Counted from the stretch's first letter, positions 12,601 through 27,600 are shown. The stretch is 64,000 nt of DNA from Trachythela sp. YZ-2020 (GCA_016169945.1 JADLSH010000113.1:1364001-1428000); one strand, 5' to 3'. Numbers and translations: made by a program. The notes: generated by a model from the letters alone, not told the origin.

Positions 12601-15600
12601 ATAGAATACGGTCAGCTAAGATGGTCCCTCAATCTTATCTGTAGATCTAGCATATTGTTGAATGTATTAGTGATTTTCAGTACGCATTACTGGACAGCAG
12701 ATGGCGGTGAAGTCTAGAAATGTCTACATTGATGGGAGCAAGAAAATTGAACTACTGTTTCTACATTTCTGAGGACAACAATCAATACCATTATTCCTGG
12801 CTTGGTCAGCCTACATTGTCCCACATTAATATCTGTAGGGCTCGGGGCTTATATGTGGATAAAATATCCCGCTTTGAGTGAAATGGTTGATTCCAGTAAG
12901 CGTTGTAGGGCAGCAGGTGGTGGTCGACTTTGGAAGAAGTCTACAGTGATAGGACAAAAATATTTAACTACATCCCTCAATTTAATCATTATTTTCTCAA
13001 CTTTGATTCCGACCGCTTGACCACCATCTACGTGAGCGAAATTTAAGAAAGAAAGAATGACTACTGATGACTAATTTCGATATAGAAAACTTTCTTCTGT
13101 TTCTGGCTAATAACCAGATGCTATAAGAACCCCTTCTATTAACATATCAACAACACTATAGTAGATTTGTGATGGTCACATCCAATATGGCCGCCATCGA
13201 CTTCGTTCATGCATGGTAGATGCACCACTAACCTAGATGAATTTTTATCATGGAGTAATCATCTAAAACACATGTGCAAAAAGGTCTATCCCAAACTAAA
13301 GCTCTTAAATAGGACCTCTGGTTTCTTAGCAGAGGATACCTTACTAGTTATCTACAAGCAGACTATCCTACCAATATTGGACTATGGTTGTATGGTATGG
13401 ATGGACTGCTCAAAGAAAATGTCAACCAAACTTGAACGCCTGCAGAATCAAGCCATGCGCTCGATACTTAAAGCTAACCGTAAAACTTGCACCCAGACCA
13501 TGCGTAATAAACTAGAACTGCTGACTCTGTTCAATCGAAGGCGGTTCCTTCGCTTCATATTAGTTTTTAAAATTGTAAATAGATTACAATGTCCCGAACA
13601 ATTAATAGACTACCTGCAACTTCGTTCAAATATGCATAGCAGGAGTCTCCGTGACACTACCTTGTTGCACCTCCCTAAAGCTAAATCAGCTATGGGGCAA
13701 TCCACTTTCCAGTACTCAGCAGCTGCTGACTGGAACAGTTTACCTAGGAATCTTAGGGAAATTAAGTGGCTAGCCTTGTTTAAATCTAAGATGTACAGTT
13801 ATCTGAGCGACCTCGATCGCACTGCGCATCGATGTTCGTGCAATTAGATTTCCCTAAATCTTTATCTGAATCTTATAGATATATACTCATCTAATTATTT
13901 ACTATGCTGTAAATCGATAATGAACCTTAACACTTTATAGGTAATTTTTCTATTATGTACGTAGCTATATAGCTGCACATGGGTTTATACCAGCTGGTAC
14001 TTGTACCAGCTGATCCATCATTGCAGGATAAATAAAGTTTTTATTATTATTATTATTATTATCAACTTTGTTCATGCATGGTACATGCACCACTAACCTA
14101 GATGATGCGGGGACCTTTTTTTCATGGATATCATTTTGAGATGCAGAGACATCCCCCTGTTGTACCCCACCATCATCAACATCATAATAATCCGACATCT
14201 CGAATTCGCCTTCGTCTGGTTTTTTGACAAGAAGTGCAAAGCCGAGCGCGAAGACGAGAACTTTCAGAGGCTGAAGGACAAATATGTCTTCACAAATTGA
14301 AATGACTATTGAAAAAAGCCATTGTAGTGAACGACCATTCCCAAACTGCATACCATACAACACTACAACCGTGGCCGAACCTGCAAGAAAAATATTGAAA
14401 GAATATTTATCTAACCTACTAACGTGTAAAGCCCCGGTAAGACGAGAAAGTCAATGAGAGTCGACGAGGATGGCGACTCTCGCTCGCGCTTGACCGCCAA
14501 CTCTCATCGACTCTCTGGTTCAAATTTTGATGAGAGTTGATGAGAGTTTTCCCTGGTTTGACCGTGGTAATATCCAGTCAACTCCTGTCGTAACATTGGA
14601 GGAAAACAGTTTAGAACTGATAGAGTTATCCACTATAAATAAAGTTAGTTTAGTTTACCTAGTGTAATAAGCACAAGTATAATCCAACCAATATACACGA
14701 ACCAATGCGGAAGACTTGAAGGCATAACAAATCTTTTGAACCTTGCCCATCGTGACAGTTTCTCATCTCGCTTTTTTTTCATTTCAGCAGAAGGCAGTCG
14801 AGAATAGATGTTCCCTGTGTCGACAGCCATACTCTCTCTGGGGTCTTTTTCAGAAGATTTCTCCAGAGTCTCAAAGGACGCGTGAGAATTGCGAATGTTG
14901 TCGTAGCCTGAGCCTAGTGCCCCCAAGGATGTTTTCGATTGACTGCGCACCTTGCGGGCCTTGGGACGGGCATTACGGAAGATATGAAGGATTACCACAT
15001 TGACTGGAACGATGATTAAAGAGCTCACAATACCAATATATATCTAAGAGAATGTACAAGTGATTTTAATATTTGTAAATAATTTCTATCCTAAAAGATC
15101 TATAGCTACCAAGTGGTTCCATAGTAAATATATCTATAACGTGGGGGTTCTGCGTAGGTAGTATTCTACATTAAGCTGCCGTGGTTTGTGTCAGAACTAA
15201 CTGAAAAAGATTAGATATAGTGTGGTATCGTACGGTATGACCATAGTCAATAGAATACAAGGTTAGGAAGCTCAATAAAAATACAGTAGAACTCATTATC
15301 CAAGTTTTTGTCTAGCTTTATGCAAAAAATGGTCGTTTCATCGTCACGTGTGTACTGTATTTATGCCCAACCAACCAATAGCAATGTTTTAAATTGACCA
15401 TTAAACCAAAACATTGCTATTGGTTAGTTAGGCAGAAATACAATACACACGTGACGATGAAACGACCATTTTTTGCATAAAGCTAGACAAAAACATGGAT
15501 AATGAGTTCTACTGTATTTTCGTTGAGCTTCCTAACCTTGTATTCTACTGATTATGGTATGACTAAGTAAGATAGGCCAGGTATGGTATGGTATGGTATG

Positions 15601-18600
15601 GTATGGTATGGTATGGTATGGTATGGTGTGGTATGGTGTGGTGTGGTGTGGTATGGTATGGCATGGCATGATATGATATTGGTGTGGTATGGTGTGGTAT
15701 GGTGTGGTGTGGTGTGGTATGGTGTGGTATGGTGTGGTGTGGTATGGTATGGCATGATATGGCATGATATGGCATGATATGGTATGGTATGGTATGGCAT
15801 GATATGATATTGGTGTGGTGTGGTATGGTGCGGTGTGGTGTGGTGTGGTGTGGTGTGGTGTGGTGTGGTATGGTATGGTATGGTATGGTATGGTATGACT
15901 AAGTAAGGTAGGCCTGGTATGGTATGATATGGTACAAAACTACCTACCTCATCCCAGGTGAACGAATACGAACCAATAAAATTGGTCGAACTTGCTGTTG
16001 GTTCACTCTTCGTCTGGTAAAACATAGCATTAGCAAACATTGTTGTCATAATTATACATAAACAACACGAGAGCCTTTGAACACGAGTGAATGTGCTTTG
16101 TGGAGGACGGTTTAGTACTGAGACCCACAGATGAGTGTCACTGAGACCGCGTTTGGTTTTTGAGTAGAACAAATGATGAAAATCAGCGAGTTCTTCGTCA
16201 CTGGCAACAGGTAATAATCTTTCAACCTGAAATTATAATTTACCATTAGTTAGGATGTCATGTAGCTGAGACGGGAAGAATATATATACATATCAAAATA
16301 ATGAACTGTTCAATTTGTCATGAATTTGCTCATTAATTTTTGTACTAGCATATTTTGTCTTCAGTGTTAACCAAAATGAAGAACGGTGTACTTAAGGGAA
16401 TGCATTTTATAGTTAAAGACCATGTGAAGTCCGTTCTGCGCATGTGCTATGGGGGGACCCGCGATGTAAACAATGCCCAAATTTCGCGTTGTTTCGACTA
16501 AAATTCGACATCTTCCAAATCAGAAACTCGAATCTGTACTTATTTAAAGCGTAGCGAACCAGAACACATCATAATTTTTTAAATATAGCGTGTTTAAAAT
16601 GTAAACAAACGGACGTTGCCGGTTTGTTTACATCGGGACTCTACATCACCTTTAAAATGTCTTCGAACGACTGTTTGCATATTCAAATGACGATTTGAAC
16701 AGTTGAGTATTTTGACATGCATATTTCAATTCTTTAATGTCTACCTTACCTGTCCATCATCCTCATCAACGGCGAGCCATCGATCGCAGATGAAATAATA
16801 TCTTTCATCTTTCTGTAAATCAGTCACCATCACTCTGCTCAGGTACCAAGATCCCTTGCTATTGTCATGCCATACACGAATACAGTACAAACTGCCGATC
16901 TCCTGAAGGAAAGATTATTTTGTACATTACTCACGATAATATTATTATTTCGTATGACAATAACTAAAAAAAATATCAATCATTTTAATACGAAAATTTG
17001 TGCAGCTTACAGTTATAGGCCATGTAGTGCATGTATAATTTATGCTTGAATACTTGATTTAATATTCTGGCGAAGGTATACAGTGTCCCCATTTATCTAT
17101 CAACAGCAGAGGTTCAATGATCACCGATTGATTTTGACATTGAACTGATTGGAGTTTTGTTTCTTGACATTCAGTGGTGTTCATTTTGATATAGTGAATA
17201 CAAAATGCATTACAATTACTAGACTAGACTAGACTAGAGCATACTCTAGTTTTGTTAATACTCATCAGTTAATGATTAACTTCATAAATTTCTGTTAAAA
17301 ATGTGCTGCAAAAGTTCAGATCCAAAAATATTTCTGGGAACTAGGTTCCCAGGATCCGATACTTCCGCATCTGATCCACAGTATGTACCTTGGACGAAGT
17401 AAGCAGGAATTTCTCCATGCTACCACGCGCAAAGCTAGGGTTCTGTGGATTCACCAGGCATCTTGGTTCGGAATCGTTTTTGTCACCAGAAAGGATGATG
17501 GTTACTTCGGACCCAGTTCCTGCGTTCCTCCGCATACCAGTCCAGATGGCGATCTCGTATCGGTACCTGTCCTGAGGTCCGTTGTCTGTTAGCGCGCATA
17601 CACGGACCTAGGAAAAATCATGACTCATTTAGTACTGGTTAAAATATCAACAGCCGATTCCTATATGGAAAATTACAATCTGTGGCGAGCCAGTGTTCTC
17701 GTACATATAAATCGGACGCGCACAAATGAACAAACGATTAAGCCTTACTAGCATTGTTAACTATAATACTCAACCCCCATTGGTCTAACTAGTGTTACTA
17801 CGGAGGGAAACCTAAACTTAACTAACTTTATTTATACTGGATATAGCTCTATAGGGCTTCGGTGGCGCAATCGTCAGAGCACGCGCCTTTCACCTCTGAT
17901 ATCGTGGGTTCAAGTCCCGTTGGGGACGACTTTTATATATATGTAAAAAAAGAGTTCCGTCAAAGTCGAAAGGTCGTCGGTTTTTCCGGGTACTCCCTCT
18001 CCTCCCCACGGGAATGTTGACAGGGTGGGTTGGGTAACTTAAAACTAACTGCTTCCATCATAGCTGTGCTCCGTGATGGCGAGCAAAGTGGCTGCCATGT
18101 GCGCCCCTGAAGCCTTCCTTCTTGGTCACGTTGAGCTGTGTCCTTCACAATTCAGCTTTCTCTCTCAGCTGCAATAGGAGTAAGGATAATAGCACTTACT
18201 ACTACTATCAGTTCTAAACATTTTCCTCAAGAGTAGCTGTAACGGTCAACTCTTATTGGTCTAGTGTTACTACAGGAGAAAACCTGCATTAAATTAAATA
18301 TATTTATACTGGATAGCTCTATCAGTTCTAAACTGTTCTCCCAAGAGCTCAAGTAAGGGACATCCTTTATTGGTCCAGTGTTACTACAGGAGGAAACCAA
18401 AACTAAACTAACTATTTTATATTGGATAGCTCTATCAGTTCTAAACTGTTCTCCCTAGAGATCCAGTTAAAGACATCCTTTACTGGTACAGGAAGAGACC
18501 GCAGTACTCTGAGACCCCTAGACCCCTCGAACTACAAATCAAAATACAAGAATAATATTTAGAGAGACAAAACTACAAATTTACTCTACCTTAGAACAAT

Positions 18601-21600
18601 CTGAACTATCAGCTCTTCTTGCCCAAAGCAGGAAGATGGAATACAAAATGAATATAATTACAACAGCAACAAAACTGACATATCCCTGTCTGAAATCTTC
18701 TGCAGAGAACTTGTTTAGAGGATTTGGTCTCACGATGTAAGAACTGAATGCAGTCAGATGGTTGCACAAACACGTTGTTCGCAGCGGTGTGGACTCACGA
18801 CCAACCTATAGTACAATACAATATAATCCCTTATGATCGCTTGCACACAGACCGCATACACCTAGAGCTATGCAGAATAAGTAATGTTTGTTAAGTTATT
18901 ACTAAACTAACCTTATTTATACTGGATAGCTCTAACAGTTCTAAACTGTTCTCTCTAGAGGTTCGGTAAGGATCATCTCTTATTGTTTCAGTGTTACTAC
19001 AGGAGGAAACTTAAACTAAACTAACTTTATTTATACTGGATAGCTCTAACAATTCTAAACTGTTCACCCTATAGAGGTACAGTAAGGGTCATCTCTTGTT
19101 GACCCAGTGTTACTATAGGAGGAAACCTAAACTAAACTAACTTTATTTATACTGGATATCTCTATCAGTTCTAAACTGTTCTCCCTAGAGGTCCAGTAAG
19201 GATCATCCCTTATTGATCCAGTGTTACTACAGGAGGAAACCTAAACTAAACTAACTTTATTTATACTGGATAGCTCTATCAGTTCTAAACTGTTCTCCCT
19301 AGAGGTCCAGTAAGGGCTATCTTCTATTGATCCAGTGTTACTACAGGAGGAAACCTAAACTAAACTAACTTTATTTATACTGGATAGCTCAATCAGTTCT
19401 AAACTGTTCTTCCTAGAGGTCCAGTAAGGCCACCCCTTTTATTGGTCCAGTGTTACTACAGGAGGAAACCTAAACTAAACTAACTTTATTTATACTGGAT
19501 AGCTCAATCAGTTCTAAACTGTTCTCCCTAGAGGTCCAGTAAGAGTCATCCCTTATTGATCCAGTGTTACTACAGGAGGAAACCTAAACTAAACTAACTT
19601 TATTTATACTGGATAGCTCAATCAGTTCTAAACTGTTCTCCCTAGAGGTCCAGTAAGAGTCATCTCTTATTGATCCAGTGTTACTACAAGAGGAAACCTA
19701 AACTAAACTAACTTTATTTATACTGGATAGCTTTATCAGTTCTAAACTGTTCTTCCTAGAGGTCCAGTAAGAGTCATCTCTTATTGATCCAGTGTTACTA
19801 CAGGAGGAAACCTAAACTAAACTAACTTTATTTATACTGGATAGCTCTATCAGTTCTAAACTGTTCTCCCTGGAGGTCCAGTAAGGCCACCCGTTTTATT
19901 GGTCCAGTGTTACTACAGGAGGAAACACGTGTACCCAACGAGAGGCAGAGACATATTTCTTGTCACACTGTGTAGCTACTTACCTTACATCCATCTTTAA
20001 TCCATTCAGAATGATTCCAATACCGACACGAAACAGTTTGCACAAAAACAACGTAGCCATGTTTCTTCGAGTCGCACGCAGATTTTCTGCCCTTGATAGC
20101 ATCTGGACATGGCAACAAACCAACAGATACTTCACCCTTGGCCGACGCAAGCTTCTTGTCATCTCGTATGAAAACAATACTACCATCTGCACGGCTTCGT
20201 ATATCCATAGGGTAGCCTGAACAGTTCATAGGGTAGCCTGAACCACACTCACTCCAGATTGCATGTTTAAAATCGTAATTCGTTTGCGAGACCTAGCAAA
20301 AATAGAAGTGTATAAATCTATATTACAGGATCAAGCTACCTGAGAAATATAGTAAGAATTTTGACGTTTTGATATCCCCTAAGTATACCGTATATCATTG
20401 AAGCGGTTTTTAAATCCATTGCCCGTTGTTTGGAAGTGACAGTCTCTTGTTTTATGTTTAACAATAGGAAATGTCAGACATATTTTCGTTCGCTACGTCA
20501 AGTCAAGTCAAGTCAAGTCAAGTCCATTGTCCCTTGTCAACCTCGTTCCTAGGGTCTTCTGTTCCATTGTATGGAGATGTCTGTTCTATAGAGTGGCCGA
20601 CAGTAGAGGTCCCAAGTTACCTCGAGAAGCGAGAATAAAAGTTGTATATATCCAAAAACAATTATATTAATACATTTCACATCAATATATTTACCTTCTC
20701 TCCAAACTTAACATAAAAAATAGGTTGTGATTGTTTGTTGTGTGCCGGGTTTGGATTCTTGATATGGATCATAATCAATTCTTCATAATGGTAATCGTCA
20801 ACGTGAAAATTATACACGAGAAAGTCTTCGTTGTCGGCAGAGTTATTTAAAGTGTTGTAGACGATTCCCTTTTTCTTGTTAGGTAGCTGAATTTTGATTT
20901 CTTGGTCGAGGTTTTTAAGGCGAATCTTTTTGCCATTCTCGTCACGAAATGTGAAGGAAAACACCTTTGGTTGGATGTAATGTGAATGTTTGATGTCCCA
21001 AGTGTATGGGTTTTTGGCAAAAGCGATCACCTGAACATTTTGAAACAAAATATTAATACCGTAACTAAACTAACCTCATTTATACTGGATAGCTCTATTA
21101 GTTCTAAACTATTCTCCCTAGATGTCCAGTAAGGGTCATCCTTTATTAGACCAGCGTTACTACAGAATAAAAATCAAAACTAAACTCTATTTATACTGGA
21201 TAGCTCCATCAGTTCTAAATTATAATTCCCAGAGGTGCAGTAAAGAAATCCTTTTATTGGTCCAGTGTTACTACAAGAGGAAACCGTAACTAACCTTAAT
21301 ACTAGATAGCTCTATCAATTCTAAATTGTTCTCCCTAGAGGTCCAGTAAGAGCATCTCAGTATTACGACAGGAGGAAACCGGAGTACCCGGAGAAAACCT
21401 GTGGTGTTTGGCAGATTCAAACTGGAAGCATTCTTCTCACATGCGACTGTATTACAGCCATTGACGGATTGGCCCCTCATTGCAGAGGTGTAAACCACAT
21501 GCCCTAAGCACTGTATTGTACCAACAACCCCTATAGCTTTTTTCGTGCATTAGACAAGGACTTCATCACATGCAAATTGGTCAAATGAATGTTTCAAATA

Positions 21601-24600
21601 TATCCTACCTCAGTAAAAACGTTCTTGCTTCTATTTCCATCTAAGAATCCCAACTCGCTCCTTGGCAAAGAAATCCAAGCATTTGAACCAGTCTCATGTT
21701 CTATACTCTGCCTTAGATATTTATCGTCATTCCAACTCTTGTTTAACTTGCTTAACTGTACTTGAAAGTTAATTGTTTTTACGACAGTCGGTCTTTCACC
21801 AATAAGCTTCTTCTTTGCCATTGCTGTCGTGATGCGCTCGACCGTTTCATCCCAGTCTGTTATAACATCTTTCGTGTCTTCGCCAGTCTGAAGGGGAAAA
21901 AAACAAAAAAGGAATCACGAGTAACCCTTTGACAAAAAACCTTCACGGGATACATTGTGTTTTTGAAGCCATTATAGGAACTACGAATTGTCTTTGCAAC
22001 AACTTGCTAGAAGGCTTTATCAACAAGCAGAAAACCAGGTTGTGTTCACAATGCTTGGGCCGGAATAAACCTAATTCACTCACATATATAATTTAAATGC
22101 TTGGTTCATTCTATGCTTACATTATCAGAACAGTCAGGTGTCTATAGGCATATGAGTTATCCGAAAATGAGAATTGGGTGCATATAGCCATAAACGTATT
22201 ATGTCAGTTGGTTAGGTCCTTTGTAATTTTTGTATACCTTACCTCTTCCAAATCAGCTCCTTCTTTGGATAAAGTACCATAAAGGTTCCGTTCTGCTAAC
22301 TCTGGGGCTGAAATAAAACAGAATCAATCTTATTTTTCAACTATGTTGCTTAGTTTGTAGCCCACCATGATACCCGAAACCAAATCAAGTATATTTGATT
22401 CAGTCCAACGACTAAATGTTAAAAAGTTTGATCACGTCCTATAGGCCTGGATAAAGTTTGATCAGTCATACGACTGGATGAAGTTTTGATTAAGTCCTAG
22501 GACTGGATAAAGTTTTCATAAAGTCCTAAGACTGGATGAAGTTTTGATCAAGCCATAAGACTGGATGAAGTTTTGATCAAGTCCTAGGACTGGATGAAGT
22601 TTTGATTAAGTCCTAGGACTGGATGAAGTTTTGATCAAGTCCTAGGACTTCCTAAAACTAAAATTCAAACATGGCAAACTACTTCATATCTCATAACAAA
22701 AAAACAAACCATTGCTTTTGCTGGTGCCTTGACCAGTGAAACTAGATGCGTCCAAAATTTTAGACAGACTGGACAACAATGTTCTTGCTGTTTTATCAAT
22801 CTCTTGTCCCGTTCGTGTCCCAGGATTTGAAGCGATATTCAGTAAGCTGTCACTCATCTTTTTTAACGTTGTGACTGCACTTTCCTATCAAAACAGAAAA
22901 AATACTTAAGTGTTTCTGGTTCACAGGCCATCAATTTTGTTGACAAATTTTGCTCTGGCCGACCTACCAACCGTGAGAGCAGAGGTGGAAAATGTTTTTT
23001 TTCTTTCTGGGAACCTGGGTTTCAGACTCAAAATTAATAATTAATGAGGTTCAATGATCATCGATTGATTTTGACACTGGACTGATTGGAGTGTTGTTTC
23101 TTGACATTCAGTGGTGTTCAATTTGATATAGTGAATACAAAATGCATTACAATTACTAGTCTAGACTAGAGCATACTCTAGTTTTGTTATTACTCACCAG
23201 TTAATTATTAACTTTAGAAATTTCTGAAAAATTTTCTGCAAAAGTTCAGATCCAAAAATATTTCTGGGAACTAGGTTCCCAGGATCCGATACTTTTTCCA
23301 CCTCTGCGTGAGAGTATATTTGATATTTAGTGATAGTACTTTTTATTGCTATTACTCATTACTATTACTATTACAGACCAACCGACCGACTGATTGACAG
23401 ACCGATTCACAGATCGACTGACCGACCAACAACCTACTGACCAACCAACATACCAACCAACTAACCAACCGACCTACCAACCAACCAACCAACCGACTAA
23501 CCAACCGACCTACCAACCAACCGACCGACCGACCAATTGACCGACCAATTGACCGACCGACTGACTGATGACCAACCAACTGACTGACCAACCAACTGAC
23601 TGACCAACCAACTGACTGACCAGACCAACCAACTGACTGACCAACCAACTGACTGATGACCAACCAACTGACTGAATGAATTCCAACAAACCGACTGACC
23701 AGCCGACCTACCAACCGACTGACCAACCGACTGACCAACCAACCTACCAACCAACCGACTGACCAACCGACCTACTGACCAACCAACTAACCGACTGAGT
23801 GACTAACCGACCTACCAACCAACCAACTGACCAACCGACCTACCAACAAACCAACCGACTGAAAGACATCCAACAAACCGACTGACCAGCCCACCTACTA
23901 ACCGACTGACCAACCGACAGACTGACTGAATGACAGACTGACTGAATGACAACCAAATGACCAGCTGACCTACCAACCGACCTACCAACCAACCAACCGA
24001 ATGACCAACCAACCAACTAATTGACTCACTCACTGACCAACTGACCGACCGACAATTGATTGACAGACTGATTAGCCGACCGACCAACCAATTAACCGAC
24101 CATCTGACTGACTCGCTGTATAAATAGAAGAACTATGTCTTAACCTGTGCTTGATGGATCACTTGCGTTTTCTCAGATACAGCTAATTTTATAGCATCTG
24201 ACGTCTGTTGTATCAATGGTAAAGTAGTGGCTTTAACATTCGATAATTGTTCAACGAGACTGAGTCGAATCTAAAGAAGACACAACAGAGAAAATTAGCT
24301 GGCATTAGCTGTTTACATCCAATCTACAACTTGGGATAACTATATAGTACCTCTTTATTAGCTGCAGGTGTGCTCGTTTGTTTGCTGATCTGTCCATCAT
24401 TCAACACTTGTGCATATATACTGACTTGTTGTGCCAAGCGTTGTGGGTCCTCGCTGCCGTTGATATTCTTCAAGTCTTTTATGGTTTCATAGAACTTATC
24501 ACTTTCTACCTCTTGTATTTTCACCTGGAAAAACATAACAAATTCTTCAGTTAAGGCAGGGCGTCTATAAGAATAGGCGGTGAAACGCCAGCTGGATAAT

Positions 24601-27600
24601 ATCCAGGATACTGGATAACATTAGTTATCATCAAGTTTGACAGCCATCGAGTAAATAGTTACAAAGTTTTAAGTAGTTTTATCCATGTCTTCTAAAGTAA
24701 AAAGATTTCTTGTTTAGTTCGAAAAATCATTGCTGGCCGCGCTAGCCCCATGGCTAAAGTGCATCACACATGTTTCAGCTCCTCAGCTGGTGTTTCACCG
24801 CCCATTCTTATAGACGCCCTGGTTAAGGCGAATTCAAATAGATTGATTTGTCCTTGGAGCCATAGCCCCACAATTTCTCGTGATCTTTTTTTAGACAAAC
24901 ACATAACAAGCCCAGGTGAATACATAACCTCCTTGGCAGAGGTCACAAATATACCAAACAATATTGACGATAAATATTGATGTTCATACCTGCACTGACA
25001 AAATCACCTTGGCGTACTCCCCATAAGCTCCATGTATTTCAACAGTGATAGGAATCTTTAGTCCCGCAGGCATCTTACTGGCGGGTGACACTTCCTCCTG
25101 GCCATGGTACCATAATATCCACTCATAATCTAATGGCTTAATTGAATTCACGCTCGTTTCTGTTTTCACAGAGGACTGGTAACGAATGTCGTAAGTCAAC
25201 GGAAATTCACCATCTCTCCAGTTGGAACATTTAACACGAAATTTAGTTGATGCTGATGTTCCATTCTTTGGTCTAAATATAAAGTAAAGATATGGATATG
25301 ATTAAAGGTTGGGCAATTAATAACAAGTACTAATTAATTTAATGTATATACAGGGTGTATAAAAAAAAAGGTAATCCAACTTTGACTGGTTGCTGTGCGT
25401 CAAATACTGGGTTAAATGATTTAATTTTTACATAGAACGAAAGTAATTTTTACATAGAACAATGATGCTTTTCATGTTTCATTACGGACAAAATTGACCG
25501 AGTACTCGTCTGGTTAAAATTGTTGGTCGAAATTGCATTCTTCCACCGATGGGAATTAACCCGCGCAAATCGAAGCCAATTTAATTCCCAAAAGGCCCAT
25601 TTGAGCTCAATTGGAAAGCATCATTGGAAAGCTAAAGAGTTGTTCTTTCGTTCTATGTAAAAATTAAATAATTTAACCCAGTATTTGGCCCTGTATATTA
25701 TTAGGATATGTTTTCACCTGGATTTGTATGTGTGTGTTTGTCTGTGAGCACGATAACTCACAAAATATCAAACATTTTGACACAAAATTTTGTAGAGCCA
25801 ATGGACATAGGCCAAGGACAAATTGAATATATTTTGGTTGAGTTTGGATGAAAATTAGACGAGCAATTTGCTTTCCTCCGCTAAACAGAACTGAATGCGT
25901 AATTAGTGCATGTATAATTAGTAATTTACCCACGCCATACACTGGCAAACTGGCTACACCCTAATAAATACGTATGAACTTGTGGTTAGATCTGGGCAAC
26001 ATGAATCTGTAGCTCAGGGTCAGAGCGCTACACCGGAATCGCAGGGCTGCCTGTACTGTTGGAATGGTTAGGGGTAATATTTGATCAACTTAGTTTCAAT
26101 GAGTTCACTGTTGCGCCACCTGGTCAAGGGGCTAAGGATATACTTCATCTTCATCTTCATCTGCAATTTTATTTTCTATTTGATACTTTCCAATATCGAC
26201 ATGTGAATGAATTGGGAACAAGCAGCAAAACAAGTGCTAACCGATTAGGCTTTTTCAGCCTGTCGAGTGAGACGCCTAAAATTGTAACATTCCCCTTAGC
26301 ACTTACGTTATTTCACATTCCCCCCCAGTGAGTTGACCAGCAGTTTCAAACTTGTAAAACGAACGAGACGATGTCCCGTTGCGTGTTGCCACCAACTTTA
26401 GTCTATACTTCATACTTCTTCTCAACGTATTAGGCGACAAAACAAGATTTTCCTTTTCAAAACCAGTAGTTGTGTCATCTCCGGACGAAAGGCCTAGGAC
26501 TTCTGTCTTGTTATCATAAAATAATGTCCATTTGAATGTTACGTCGTTGTCGTTAGGCTGACAGGACAAGCACTGACCTTCCAAAGAAAATCGGTCCTTA
26601 GGATTGACCAGTGGCAGACAGTTTACTCGACAGCTAAAGTGAAACAAAGAATATGTTTAAATCACATTCATAAGTGTGCTTGTGGCATAGTGGTTAGTGA
26701 ATGTGTCTTTTATCTTTGTGACCTGGCTTTGATTTCTACAATATGCAGTTGTCTGATTATAATTTCACCTGAGTCGCATGTTAAAAGAGCGCTTCCACTT
26801 TGACTCTACAAATATCGCAGGTTTTATCTGGGTAGATATATCCGGTTTCCTCATCTAGTAACACTGGATCAATATGGGATGGCTCTTACTGAACCTCTAG
26901 AGAAAACAGTTTAGAAGTGATAGAGCTATCCAGTATAAATTCAGTTAGTTTAGTTTAGGTTTCCTCCTGTAGTAACACTGGATCAATAAGAGATGACTCT
27001 TACTTGACCTCTAGAGAGAACAGTTTAGAAGTGATAGAGCTATCCAGTATATATAAAGTTAGTTTAGTTTAGGTTTCCTCCTGTAGTAACACTGGATCAA
27101 TAAGAGATGACTCTTACTTGACCTCTAGAGAGAACAGTTTAGAAGTGATAGAGCTATCCAGTATATATAAAGTTAGTTTAGATTAGGTTTCCTCCTGTAG
27201 TAACACTGGATCAATAAGAGATGACTCTTACTTGACCTCTAGAGAGAACAGTTTAGAAGTGATAGAGCTATCCAGTATATATAAAGTTAGTTTAGTTTAG
27301 GTTTCCTCCTGTAGTAACACTGGATCAATAAGAGATGTCCCTTACTTGACCTCTAGAGAGAACAGTTTAGAAGTGATAGAGCTATCCAGTATATATAAAG
27401 TTAGTGTAGTTTAGTTTAAACACATGTGATTTGTCATCACTTCTCATTTACCCTACCAAACATTACAGGTTTTCTCCAGGTAGCCAGGTTAGAAATCTGC
27501 ACCACTTCTACTGCATTATTCTGGATCCACCCCTATGTAATAGCAACCCCCCCCCCCGCCCCCCGCCTCCTCTCCTCATCCATCATCCCCCACACACAAA

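Noticed and set aside
13209..13240. N-terminal [11 protein letters not shown] of the LINE open frame as part of the reverse transcriptase
   Set aside because: These bases belong to the flanking direct repeat, so the apparent start codon is fortuitous.
15532..16172. Long overlapping open frames of [12 protein letters not shown] type on the minus strand, and VWYGMVWYG on the plus
   Set aside because: They run through the ggtat/ggtgt pentamer array. A period of five leaves all frames open. Only 15948-16226 within this region is a real exon.
17858..17935. Possible tRNA gene with a tttcacc anticodon-like loop
   Set aside because: The 5' end (ggcttcg) cannot pair with the 3' end (tggggac), and a 114-bp SINE unit is attached.
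23352..24087. Open frames rich in [11 protein letters not shown]
   Set aside because: By-product of the tetranucleotide accg/acca array. No start context, no domain, and several frames are open at once.
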